In this document: positions 1 through 10,787 of the stretch, in pieces
How the letters are laid out: every line of letters begins with the position of its first letter
Numbering within the stretch: the stretch's first letter is position 1
Origin: Steinernema hermaphroditum
Taxonomy: Eukaryota > Nematoda > Chromadorea > Rhabditida > Steinernematidae
Direction: 5' to 3'
DNA length: 64,000 bases
Assembly: GCA_030435675.1 (NCBI GenBank)
Contig: CM059624.1
Span: 8,394,769 to 8,458,768, forward strand
Made by a program: the position numbers and the translations under genes
The notes under the pieces: model-generated
What the model was told of the DNA's origin: nothing
The model's input: only the letters and a program-made list of their open reading frames with translations
The model's database searches: none

Positions 1-184
1 CGGTTCCGTCGGAAGAGCTTCGCCGAAGTTACCCGTATTCCCCCGCCCGAGAGATCAGGCCTGCTCGGGGAATTGATCATCTTCGGCGACAGCGATAAAC
101 AAAGAAACAAAAACAAGTGGCGCGTGTCTTCTGCATTCCTCCGCTCCCTCATCCCGGCTTGCAGAGGTTGCACAGCTCCGAAGC

Positions 185-2007
185 ATGTCGGCGCCCCCCA
201 ACGCAACGGCTTTGCTCCTCTCGGGTCCCGAGAACGCCACCGATCCCGATGCCTGGAAGCGTGCAGCCATCCGCATTATCAGCACGCACGTCTTCCTCGT
301 GCAGTTCCTCCTCGGCTTCGGCGGCAACGCCCTCAACCTCCTCGTCCTCCTCAGCAAGAAGATGCGCTCTAGGACCAACATCGTGCGTTTGAAACCCTTC
401 GGCCCTCAACCCTTGCTTACAGCTCTTCGCCGCCATGGCCGTCGCCGACCTTACATTCCTCGTTTTCCACCTCTTCACCTACTTCTACTTTGCCGGTTAC
501 TTCACGAGGCGCTCCCTCGCCTCGTCCTGGTACTTCTCCTACAACATCTACATCACCGCCTTCTCCAACTGGTTCAGCGCCGTCTCCATCTGGTGATCGT
601 ATTCTTCTTGGCCCTTAACATTGCCCCTTCAGGTTGATGCTCGCGGTCACCATCGAGAGGGTTACGGTAATCCGGCGGCCCTTCCAATCATCGAACCGGC
701 TACTGTCGGTCAACTTCTTCGTCACCATCGCCGTTATCTTCATCTTCACGTTCGGCATCACCTTCGTCCAACCGTTCCTGGTCAAGACGGTCATTGTCAA
801 CAACCGCTACGTCCGCCAGGTACCCTCCGGCGCCCTCCTGCTCAGCCACCTCCTTCAGAACAACAACCCCTCCCTGGCGACGGCGTGGACCGTCTTCCAC
901 GCGCTCGGCGTCGTCGTGCTGCCCTTCATCATATCGCTCATCCTCAACTTCCTGCTCGTCATCGCCCTCCGGCAACAGACCTTCCTGGCGGGACTCATCC
1001 TCACCGAGGGCGACAAGCGCAAGTCGCAGCAGCCGCTGATCTCGTCGCGGAACCGCACCGAAAAGAAGGTAACGAGTGTGAGTGGTCCCTTCTTCCTTGA
1101 CGCCCGCGGCCGCCTCCGGCAGTTGTCCCTTTTTTTGTTGTCGTGGCGCTCAGAGGAACCCCGGAGGCGGCCCGAGGTGTTCCCTCGCCCAACATGTTCA
1201 CCGCCGGACTGTTTCAGGTCACCCGCATGGTGGTACTCATCCTCTCGACTTTCCTCGTTCTCAACGGACCAGGCGCCCTGGTTCAGGTGCTCCGGGCGTT
1301 CGACATTAAGTTCAAATCGGTGCGTCCTCTCCCAAAATGGCCCTTCTTGTGCAAATCACCCACTTCTCCTAATTGAAAACGATTAATTCATCGAATTAAG
1401 CAATGACCTCCCCCCCCCCCCCGTTACCGTATCTTCCTAATTTGTCATTTTAGGACGTGAACAACCAGCTGCTCTACGTAGCGATGAATTGCTTTGCAGT
1501 GACGGGCAAGGTGCTCAACTTCATCCTGTTCTGCCTCAGCAGCAGTCACTTCCGAAACCGACTCATTGTCCATCTCAGGGGGTGCGTACCGCCACTGCGA
1601 CGTGTCCCTTCGGGACCTTCACGCAACTCCAAAAGCAACGGTAAAGGCGTTCTGACCCACTTGCGCTCTCGCTCCTTCCTGCTCCCCTGCGAGGGCACCG
1701 TGGTGCATGCCGAGCCCCTCTGAAGTCCTCTGCTCCCTCGGGTCTCCTCTCCCTTCCTGGACCTCCAACCGTACTATCTCGTTTAGCCGTGTCACTCACC
1801 GTACTCACCACCGTCGCTCAGAACCTCGACCGAGTGAACAACAATCGGCCGCACTCGCGCCTCCAGAAGTTCGCCTCGGACACCCCGGACCGCTCGAAGA
1901 AGCGCTCCCACGTGGAGATGCGTGACTTCTCGAACTCCGAGTTCCGTGATATCGTCTTGATCGCCAAGCATCGGGCGCACCGAGCCTCGAGCGCCACGGA
2001 TGTATGA
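185..2007 (+). CDS. Class A neuropeptide-type GPCR (FMRFamide/myosuppressin-receptor-like)
   Basis: Seven-transmembrane receptor, probably at the neuronal plasma membrane and Gi/Gq coupled like its relatives (inferred). Exons that splice in frame are 185-382, 423-592, 633-1068, 1218-1319 and from 1454 to about 1580. The N-terminus has two N-glycosylation sequons (NAT, NAT). TM1 contains GN (FLLGFGGNALNLLVLL), TM2 the AVAD motif, TM3 ends in TIERVTV at the place of DRY, TM6 follows KKVTRMVVLILS, and TM7 ends in KVLNFILFCLSSSHFR, the form typical of nematode peptide receptors rather than NPxxY. Four of five introns are 40-150 nt. The cytoplasmic tail is unsure: an open frame 1789-2007 follows a TTTAG acceptor and has Arg/Ser-rich tail-like sequence, but I could not match its phase to exon 5. 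The ligand cannot be told from sequence. A run of 13 C lies in the intron at about 1410-1422. Confidence 0.8.
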
Positions 2008-2358
2008 CCCTCGAAGCAACTAACTCCCTGTCCTCGACATTCCAAAACGGTTCTTTCCTCTCCCGAGGTCACTTGATCTCAGCATGTACATAACCTCGAT
2101 TCTTTTCCTTCGTTTCCTCCCGGTGAGCTTACAGCGTTTCATACGGTTCCTGTACATAGGACTGCTGTTGATGAAGAGTATGATGAAACTTCTAAAGAAT
2201 AAAGTACGACACAGTCACAATCCAGGTACAAACACAGAACACAAACAATATAACTTTTATCGATATATGCCTTTATATATACTTCATCCAATAAATATTG
2301 ATAAAACAGAAGGGACCGAAAGAACACAGGCGCCAATATGTATAAACAAACAGGGAGG

Positions 2359-4575
2359 CTATTTAATTAAGGAATTCACAACTGCATCCACATTGAGATT
2401 TCGAAGATCGCTGTAAGTTTGGCCAGTTCCGACAAACACAATCGGCTGTCCAGTGATGTAGGTCATTGAGATGGCCGCTCCGACCTTGTCATCAATGGTG
2501 TCAAACTTGGTCAGCACGATGCCATCGATAAGTCTTGGAGTGACGCCGGGCTCTGAATGGTCCGCCAGAGCTTGATTGAACTTCACGAGCTGATCCACCG
2601 CTTCGTTGCCGACCAAGGCCTCGCCGACAAACAGCACTAGATCCGGCTTGTTCACGATAATTAGCTAAAATAAGGGGAACTATAGCAAGATTCGCAACAT
2701 TGTCAATTTTACTTTGGATAAGGCTCGCATGAGAGGCTCATTATCTTGCATACGTCCAGCAGTATCAACAAGTACGACGTCGATTTCCCTCTCTGCGGCG
2801 ATAGCGATGGCCGAGGCAGCCAATGAAGATGGGTCCTTGCCGTAACCTTGCTCATACAACTGCACACTATTAGGGTGGAGGGCGTTGATATTTCTTGTGT
2901 GCGTTCGAAGCTGTTCGACGGCGCCGGCTCTGAATGTATCTCCAGCGGCGATGAGCACTCGGTGGCCGTTTTCGGTTAACCAGAAGGTGATCTGAAATAG
3001 ACTCCTGTTGACTATCTGACTGCTTCGACTAATCAACCTTCGCCAGGTTCGTTGATTTCCCAACCCCATTCACACCGCAGAAGGCAATGACGTAGGGTCG
3101 CTTCTCGTGTTTGGCTTCGAGAACATCGCGAAGAATATCAATTCGACGTTTAGGTGTTAGCAACTAAATCACTGCATGTTATTGCAAACTTTGTCGGATA
3201 TACCTGCACTAGCGCGTCCCTAATGGCTTCCTTGACTATAGAAGCAATGTGATCAAACGTTCCAACTACTTTTCCACTAAGCTGCTTCCCAACGGATTCG
3301 CACAAACGTTCAGCTGGCTCTGCTGCCACATTCTTCGCTAAATTAAACGAAACAGTGAAGCAATCCGCCAAGAAGAACCTACAGATGAGAGTCTCCTTCA
3401 TCTTGTCGAGAACCGGTGCAATAGTTTCTTCTGTCAGCTTCTTGTTTCCCACAAGGTTCTTAAGCGCCGAGAACCATCCACCACTTCCTTTCTGCGATTC
3501 CACGACGCTGTCCTCAATCTCGTCATCGCTTTGGGACTCCGCGTGATTGTCAATGTCGGGAAATGCTCCTTTCAAGGTACCAACAAGATGCTTGTTCTCT
3601 TTCACAAAACGTAGCTGCTCTTCTTCGTCACCGTCACGTTGGACGTTGGAGTCCGATCCGGCGTCAGCACTGTAGTCGAGAACACGCCCTTCTTCAGGTT
3701 TGCCGCCTAAGTCCCACTGGCGCTTGGCTTTCCCCTTCTTTCCACCTGTTTCAGGCTTAGTGGTCGGAGGTGAAGACTTCTTGTTGCCCCGCATCCGTCG
3801 CATAAACGCTTCGCGATTACGAAGAGTTTCTTCGTCGTCTTCAACTCCGACTTTTGAAGGCATTGATGGAGAATTGCCCTCATTAAACTTGACGTTGCTG
3901 GACTTCGTCGCTCCATTGGCGTCTCCTCCTTTCTTCTTCTTGCCGTCCTTTGGATCAGGTTTTCCGCTAACAATCATTGAAGCAACAGTTTTCTGAGACT
4001 TCTGACTTTGCTGGAAAAGCCGAATTTATTACGTTTAACAAAAACGATACAGACCTCATAAGTGCGCATCTGCTTCACAGGTTCAACAAAGCTCGACTTC
4101 TGCATCTCCTCATAGATCCTATTAGCCTCGTGGTTAGAGCAACGTTTGAAAGAAATACACTTACGCTGCAAAAGGTTCCCCGAAGTTCCGGAACAACCTA
4201 GCACCTTTCGACAGAACCTTATTATAGTCTTCCAAAATCACATTCTTGTACATATCCCGAAACCTGATCTGGACTTCGGAGAGTAGCTTATCAGTGTACG
4301 ACAACTGGATCGCACTTTGATACACAACCAAAAACACCAACTCCAGCTCATTATCCATCTTGTACTTGATGGTCTGAGTGTTTTTGTTGTACGACGTGAC
4401 ATTTCCACGCCCCTGAAAGGCATAAATCGCATGAAGTAAATCTGCGCCGCATACCAACCTGCAGAACGACTTCAGTAATCAGTTCATTGATAGAGTCCTT
4501 GAAGAAGTTCGCTCCTTCGTTGAAGCACCAGAATACAATGCCTCCCTTGCTGAATATAGCAAAAAGGTCAATCAT
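2359..4575 (-). CDS. srpra: Signal recognition particle receptor subunit alpha (SRP docking protein)
   Basis: GTPase subunit of the ER receptor that receives SRP-ribosome complexes and hands them to the translocon. The first exon ([12 protein letters not shown], 4575 downward) matches the conserved SRX-type longin domain that binds SRP receptor beta; the second continues with [16 protein letters not shown] Lys/acidic linker follows (about 3980-3550), then the four-helix N domain ([17 protein letters not shown]) and the G domain: P-loop GVNGVGKST near 3070, [12 protein letters not shown] and DTAGRM in 2950-2740, TKFD in the last exon (TKxD guanine specificity) and a closing [13 protein letters not shown]. 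All NG-domain motifs are present, so it should be active. At least six short introns; length (about 600 residues) fits the family. It lies head to head with the mannosidase II gene. Confidence 0.93.
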
Positions 4576-5443
4576 GATTTATAGCAGGAACTCTGAAAGG
4601 AGGTAAAGATGAGAACGGCCAGAAGCGACTAGATGATATCAACGAACGCGCAATTCAGCACGGGAACCTCCAAATCATGGCGGAACCAAAGCACCAAAAG
4701 GACCCGAACAGTAAAAGAAGGTGATGCTGGACCGAGGCTCGGTATCCGGACATGACAACAGCCACCCGCTCCGGAGGTTCCATGCTCAGAAGCCCTGTGA
4801 CGTGTTCACTCGCAACTGTTTGAGCACCTCTGCCGCAACGACGTGGCAATGATACAACACCTCCGCACTGCAACCCCTCCGGTCACTGCACTCGAGCGTT
4901 TCACACGCTCCTCACAGCGTAGATTAGCGTTCAGGCAAGTAAGAAGCTTTCCGAAGCACGGCGCCATCCGATAGCCACGACGAGAAAACCGACGCGCACT
5001 TGTATCACAATAGTTGCTGCGGGAGTCTCGGGAAACAGTAAAAGCCATACGCTCGCGCGTTCGGCCTCTCGTTCGCTTGCCCGGCTCGGCTCCGGTTCCA
5101 TCAACGTGGCAACGCTGCTCCGCCGGAGAGGTCCTTCCTGTTTTGGCCTTCGTGCACACCTCCAGTGGCGATAGCCGCCCGGAATCGACGCCATTAGCCC
5201 TTCATCCGGTTTGCCCGACAGCGACGCAAACGTCGCGTGCCGCCGGCCACAATTTCCTCCCCACTCTCTCTGGCCGAACTCCCTTCTGGTGGGTTTTTCA
5301 TGCAGTGCGCTGTTGATATCTGGGCATTTGCGTGTTTTTCTTGCATCTACAACAGTTTTCTGGATTTGCACATTTCAGCACGCCGATCTCTGCGACTGAA
5401 GAGGACAGCAGGGTTCGGGATTATTCGCCCGAGTCGCTTCACG
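4576..5443. promoter_or_regulatory. Divergent intergenic promoter between SRP receptor alpha and mannosidase II
   Basis: About 870 bp separate the two start codons, which point away from each other, so this interval must hold both promoters and 5' leaders. A TTTCAG at about 5371-5376 upstream of the mannosidase ATG (5444) is a likely spliced-leader acceptor. The octamer TGACGTGT at 4798-4805 resembles the UPRE bound by XBP-1/ATF6, which would suit two secretory-pathway genes; one octamer can occur by chance. No TATA box is obvious. Open frames here have no recognisable product. Confidence 0.5.
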
Positions 5444-8400
5444 ATGCTCGCACGGTTGCCAAGGCCGTTTCTTTTTTTCGCCTTGGTCTCGCTCTTTCTC
5501 ATCGTCAGCTTCTTTCTCTACTCCTCACTGGACTCGAATGCGGACACGTTGCGACATGCCGTCCGTTATGACCAAAACATGGTACGCAACGAAACTAGTT
5601 CTTCTTCTAAGAAGGGTTGCTTTAGGCCCATGTCAAAGAATTCGAGAGGAAGCTGTCCGGACTGGAAGATGAGCTGAAAGCAAACAACAAGGTCGTAGAA
5701 GAAATGCGGGAAACGTTGAAGAAAGCTGAGAGGGCTAAAGCCGAAGCCAAAGAACAACACGAACAGATCATTCGAGGTTTTTCACATGACTTGGAATTTA
5801 GCTTAATTAAGTCGCTTAGATCTGGAGAACCGACGGAAAGCTTCGAAAGAAGTCGCCGAAGATAGAAACGTCGACAGGAAAGTACTCCCACCGCCAGTTG
5901 AGAAGCCGTTGGAAAGCGCTAAGACCCCGAGCCCCTTGAACGACACTGGAGTTTGTATCGCCCACGACGGAATGCTGCGGCCCACCGGTGATGTCCAGAT
6001 GCTCGACGTTTACAATGTGCTCCCCTTCGACAACCCTGACGGCGGAGTTTGGAAACAGGGATGGGAAATCAGCTACGACAAGGAGGAGATTAAAGAGGAA
6101 AAGACGCTGGAGGTTGTTGTTATCCCTCATTCTCACTGTGATCCTGGTGAGATGTTTCCACAGGAAGTGCTCTTTTGACGTTGTGGCGTTCAGGGTGGAT
6201 TAAAACATTTGAGGAGTACTACGATGATCAGGTGCAGCACATACTTGACAATATGGTGCTCAATCTGCAGTCGAAGCCCGAAATGAAGTTCATTTACGCG
6301 GAAATGAGCTTTTTCGAGCGATGGTGGGCTCGTCAAAATGCAGAAACTCGGAGTAAAGTACGAAGCCTCTTGAAAGAAGGGAAATTTGAAATCGCCACCG
6401 GAGGCTGGGTGATGACCGACGAGGCGAATAGCCATTACTTCTCCATAATCACGGAGCTTCTCGAAGGTCACGAATTCATCCGAAACAACTTAGATGAAGG
6501 TGAGGAATGGTTTAGAGAACATTGTTTGGGAAATGCTCTTCCAGGATACAAACCTCAAAACCACTGGTCCATCGATCCGTTTGGCTTGAGTCCCACTCTC
6601 GCCCATGTGCTAAAGGAATCTAACCTCACCCACATGGTCATTCAACGCGTACACTACTCGGTTAAGAAGCATTTAGCCAAGCAGAAGCAGCTCGAATTCC
6701 GATGGAGACAGCTGTGGGCAGGAGAGTCGGCGAAGACTGACATCACAACCCACATGTTCCCCTTCTACTCGTACGACGTGCCCCATACTTGTGGTCCGGA
6801 TCCAAAGATTTGCTGCCAGTTCGACTTTAAGCGCCTTCCGGGAGGCGGGACCAGTTGTCCGTGGGGCGTTCCACCCCTAGAGATCAATTCAGGAAATGTG
6901 GCAAGAAGGTTGGCCGTTTTATTCATGGTCGCATTGTAATATTGAAAGTTCAGAGCTGAGATGCTTGCCGACCAGTACAGAAAGAAATCTCAACTCTATA
7001 AGGCGAACGTTCTTCTTGTGCCTCTGGGTGACGATTTCCGCTATGACACCCAATTCGAATGGGATAGGCAGTACGAGAACTACAAGCAGCTCTTCGAATA
7101 CATGAACAAACAGAAGGAGTGGAACATCAATGCTCGCTTCGGAACACTCCATGACTATTTCAATCTTCTGGAAAGTCGTCTCCAAGAAGCTGCAGGAAAA
7201 GAAGATCTACCGATCCTTAGTGGTGATTTCTTCACTTACGCCGATCGCGACGATCACTACTGGAGCGGTACGTGAGCATTAATATCAGAATTTGACTTCC
7301 GCATTCAGGCTACTTCACTTCTAGGCCTTTTTACAAGCGTTTGGATCGCACTCTGCAGCATTACCTACGGTACGTCCTATTTCACCACATTTTGTGATTA
7401 GCCTTCGTTAACCTAGGTCAGCAGAGCTGCTTTTCTCGTTCGCAAAGAATCGTCTTTCGGAAGAACTTCGAGAAAAGCTCTTCAGTGGCTTGGTCACTGC
7501 GAGGCGCGCTCTCAGCATATTCCAGCACCACGATGGTGTTACTGGTACAGCCAAGGACCCCGTGGTTTTGGATTATGGTAGCAAGTGCGTACCTTTCGTT
7601 ATTGCTGTGAACTTTTTTTTTTATGTATTTTAGGATGCAAGATGCACTGGTGAATTGCTGGAGGCTCATCGAATCCGCCACTGAGGCTCTTTTGGCTCCC
7701 AGTGAAGTGAATCTGAACTACGAAACCGATAGAAAATCTGCTTTCTTTGTGGTTGGTGCCGCAGCTACCGCTTCGAATTCATTCATCCCACGGTTTCAGA
7801 ATGAAAAAAGCGCTGACTCTTCAAGTCTTCCCCTCAAACAAGTCATCGAGAATGAAAATGAACTCGTTTTGTTTAACTCTCTGACGCATGAGCTAACTGA
7901 AGTCGTGTGTTTGATTGTTTCCTCGTCAGATGTGTCAGTCCATTCGGCGGACGGGGTCGCCATTCTCCAGCAGATCGGACCGTTTGTCGAACATTCAAGC
8001 AACCGCCTCAAATATTCTGAAAACAAATTCGAGGTTTGCTTCTGTTAATTGTTTAGCTAAAAGCTGTGAGCTGTAGTTGTGCTTTGAAGCTATAGTGAAG
8101 CCCTTATCTTTGAAACGTTTCGATCTGAAAAGAGGCGCTAGTGTTTCGAAGAGCAAAGTCTACTCCAGTAAGGGGATCAGACTTGAGTAAGTTGCTCTTG
8201 CAACTGTTCCTACGATAGAATCATATTTTAGTCCGTTTGAGCGAGCTGAGTCGTTGTCTTTCCTTTCTAACGACCGCTTCGAAGCAAGATTCGACTCTTC
8301 TACGGGATTCCTGAAGTCGATTCTCATGAAAGATGACTCCGAAGTTGCGATAAATCTTTCGTTCGTTAAGTACGGCGCTAGAGGACACAATCCCAGTAAG

Positions 8401-10277
8401 TCATTTATACAAGCTCGCATATTTTTCATTTTACTAGATCCGGTTATTAGTTAGTGGCCACCGTACCCTTCGTTGTATTTCGAGCTCGCGCCTTCTTTGT
8501 AGCTCTGGTTGTATGAACCATGGTCGGAACTCTTGTCGTGGTTACCGTATCCGCCTTTGCCATCTGTGCCATAACTGGTACTGTATCCCATGTTGTAAGA
8601 TCCCCCAGTCGAATAGCTCGCTCGACCACCGTAGTGACTCTTCTGATCGTAGCCTTCGTGACCATTTCCATCGCCGGATCCATACATTGAACCGTACTGT
8701 CCGTTACCGTATCCGTAGTCTCCGTGTGTTTCATAGCCGCTGTGTGGGTCGTGACCGTACGATCCGTAGCCATAGCTGCTCGATGGGGCGTAATCGCCTC
8801 CATTGTAACCTCCATACCTGGCTAAAAGACACTGATTACTGTAAATTACTGAATACGATTTACAATGTGCGAAGCACTGCACACTTAGAAAAAGTCCTAG
8901 AGCAAGTAGAAGGTACATGCTTAACTGCATCTGTCAACAACAAAAGTGCCCTATTTTTATACCCTGTAATCTGGGTCAATGGGCTAACGTATTCCGGTTT
9001 AAGCGGTGCTATTAATGTACTTTTTGCATTCGACTTTTCCAGATTGGCGTGCGGGAGGCGACGATCTTTCTGGAGCATACCTTTTCCTTCCCGACGACGA
9101 TGCAAAGCCTCTGGAAATGGGCGCTTCCGATTACATCGTGGTCGACGGACCATTGCGGAAGAAAGTGTTCGTACGGACATCTCAAGAGGTCGACCTTCTG
9201 CACACGGTTATCATCGACAAGCATGCGGACTTCGTGAAGATTATGAATGAGGTGTTTTTTGTGTCAATGAGCAGGTTATACAAAGCTTCTCTTCTAGGTT
9301 GACCTTACATCGACCATAAATTTCGAATTAGCGATGCGTTTGGAGTCGTCGGTAGCCAGTCGCGATGAGATTTACACCGATCTGAACGGAATCCAGATGA
9401 TCCGAAGAAAGAGATTCGAAAAACTGCCCCTTCAAGCCCACTTCTACCCGATGCCCGGGGCTGCTTTCATAGAAGATCAAGGGCACAGACTCAGCTTGTT
9501 CGGTGCTCAGGCTCTAGGCGTGGCAAGTCTTAAATCCGGTTGGATGGAAGTCATGCTTGACCGCCGATTGAAGCAGGATGATGGAAGAGGGTTGTTCCAG
9601 GTGTTTATTTACTCGATCCGCATTCATCTACCGCTGTATTTAGGGAGTTTTGGACAATAAGAGGACGATAAGTCACTTCCGGTTATTGGCGGAACCTTTA
9701 TCCGTTGCTGACCAGAAGATCGAGAACCCGGCAGTCGGATTTCACTCGATTACGGGACATTTGGCTTCTCTTGGCCTACATCACCCGTTGGTTATCATGC
9801 ACGGTCGTCGCGACGGAAACAGTAAACAGGACGCCAAAGGTATGTTATGGCCGATTTCACTGCATTTCATATGTTTTTAATCTAGAATCGCCGTCTTCCT
9901 TTGAAGCTGTCCAACAAGGACTTCCTTGTGATTTGCATATAGTCACTCTCAGAACAAGTTCTTCTCCAACCGACTACTCTTCGCCCGACCACATTACACG
10001 ACCGTCATCGATGGTAGGACTGATCGTCCATAGGTTGGCCACTGACTGCCGTTCCAAGCTCAAATCGAAGTGTCCACTGACCTCCAACGGAGTTGTAAGA
10101 AGTTGTAGATCTTTATAGTCGCTCATAATGTGCGTTTAGGTCAACGTCAGTTCACTGTTCGTCGACCGACCAAAAGCGCTACACAGCTCTAGCCTAACGA
10201 TGCTTTACGACGGGCCCGAAATCGCCGACCTCCGCCTGGAGCCGATGGATCTGAAAACGGTGAAATTGGTCTTCTGA
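5444..10277 (+). CDS. aman-2: Golgi alpha-mannosidase II (GH38)
   Basis: Trims two mannoses from GlcNAcMan5GlcNAc2 in the medial Golgi, committing N-glycans to the complex/paucimannose route. It is a type II membrane protein: short basic cytoplasmic tail (MLARLPRP), one hydrophobic anchor ([18 protein letters not shown]), then a coiled-coil-like stem ([21 protein letters not shown]). The GH38 domain starts with HSHCDPGW, joined across the intron at about 6146-6193 and supplying Zn ligands His and Asp. The nucleophile Asp lies in HWSIDPFG at about 6560-6580, followed by the third Zn-ligand region. Late exons ([15 protein letters not shown]...) fit the C-terminal beta domain; the stop is at 10275-10277. 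Start chosen because it gives the signal-anchor directly and follows a trans-splice-like TTTCAG. Most introns are about 45-50 nt, but intron 8396-9042 is 647 nt and contains an antisense gene. MAN2A-type rather than lysosomal because of the stem and anchor. Confidence 0.92.
8451..8930 (-). CDS. Nested small secreted Gly/Tyr-rich protein
   Basis: An antisense gene wholly inside the 647-nt intron of mannosidase II. It starts with a clear signal peptide ([19 protein letters not shown]). A 42-nt GT-AG intron can be removed in frame (from the GTAAAT after the FAH codons to TTTTAG), giving a mature protein of repeated YG, GYG, SYG, GGY and HG units (for example [24 protein letters not shown]) ending NEGYGGH. 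Without that splice the frame stays open. This composition recalls nematode YGGW/YGGY antimicrobial-type peptides (NLP/CNC) and Gly-rich secreted or cuticular proteins; no dibasic processing sites are evident. A TATA-like box lies 22-31 bp upstream of the ATG. Probably secreted from hypodermis or gut (inference). No specific orthologue recognised. Confidence 0.75.
   Translation of the reverse strand: MQLSMYLLLALGLFLSVQCFAHCKSYSVIYSNQCLLARYGGYNGGDYAPSSSYGYGSYGHDPHSGYETHGDYGYGNGQYGSMYGSGDGNGHEGYDQKSHYGGRASYSTGGSYNMGYSTSYGTDGKGGYGNHDKSSDHGSYNQSYKEGASSKYNEGYGGH
8952..8961 (-). promoter_or_regulatory. TATA box of the nested gene
   Basis: Read on the minus strand this is TATAAAAATA within GGGTATAAAAATAGGG, just upstream of TTGACAG and the ATG at 8930. 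It supports independent transcription of the intronic gene rather than a spurious open frame. Confidence 0.6.
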
Positions 10278-10700
10278 CCTTTAGTTGTTGCTTTTGTATA
10301 TATTACTGAATGTGGAATCTAGATTGTGTGCGATCTGAACTATGTGTACGTGCCTCATTCATGCCACCCGTCTTCTCTTTCCACTGTTGTCGTGGTGAAT
10401 ATTTCGCTGTGATATGTAACTTATTGTATTTTGTTATTTTTCATATTATATTGGTTTGGTGCAAGAGAGACTCCGCATAGCGTGAGCAATCATGCTTTCG
10501 CCGCTTGTCCTTTGCATTCCTCCTGAAGAGAGCTATTATGTTTTGACGGTCCTTAAGACGTCGACAAAGTGGCCTGAAGTTGTTGAAATGTGAAACTTGG
10601 AGTGAAATGTTGTTAAATGCTAAATCAATGCAGCAACCCAATAATATTATTGGAGTGGACGCCATTTCCATAGGACTCACACATTTTGGCCGCCGACATT

Positions 10701-10714
10701 GTTGCTAGGGGCAC
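10701..10714 (+). promoter_or_regulatory. Second X-box-like half motif upstream of IFT52
   Basis: GTTGCTAGGGGCAC shares the left half of the RFX X-box (GTTGCTAGG) but departs from the consensus at its right half (12 of 14 positions by my count). It lies 19 bp before the better site at 10733. Confidence 0.45.
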
Positions 10715-10732
10715 AGGCCGTGGCGCGTAGTC

Positions 10733-10746
10733 GTTGCTAGGGAGAC
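10733..10746 (+). promoter_or_regulatory. RFX/DAF-19 X-box of IFT52
   Basis: GTTGCTAGGGAGAC agrees at 13 of 14 positions with the nematode X-box RYYNYYWWRRNRAC recognised by the RFX factor DAF-19 in promoters of cilium genes. It ends 42 bp before the IFT52 start codon, close to the usual promoter-proximal placement. Function inferred from motif plus gene identity. Confidence 0.72.
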
Positions 10747-10787
10747 GTTGCGCCGAGGGCGAGTTCGTCAACTGGCCGGAGAGGAAG

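Noticed and set aside
8513..9250. 245-codon plus-strand frame across the mannosidase intron
   Set aside because: It is the antisense shadow of the nested Gly/Tyr-rich gene running on into a mannosidase exon in the wrong frame.
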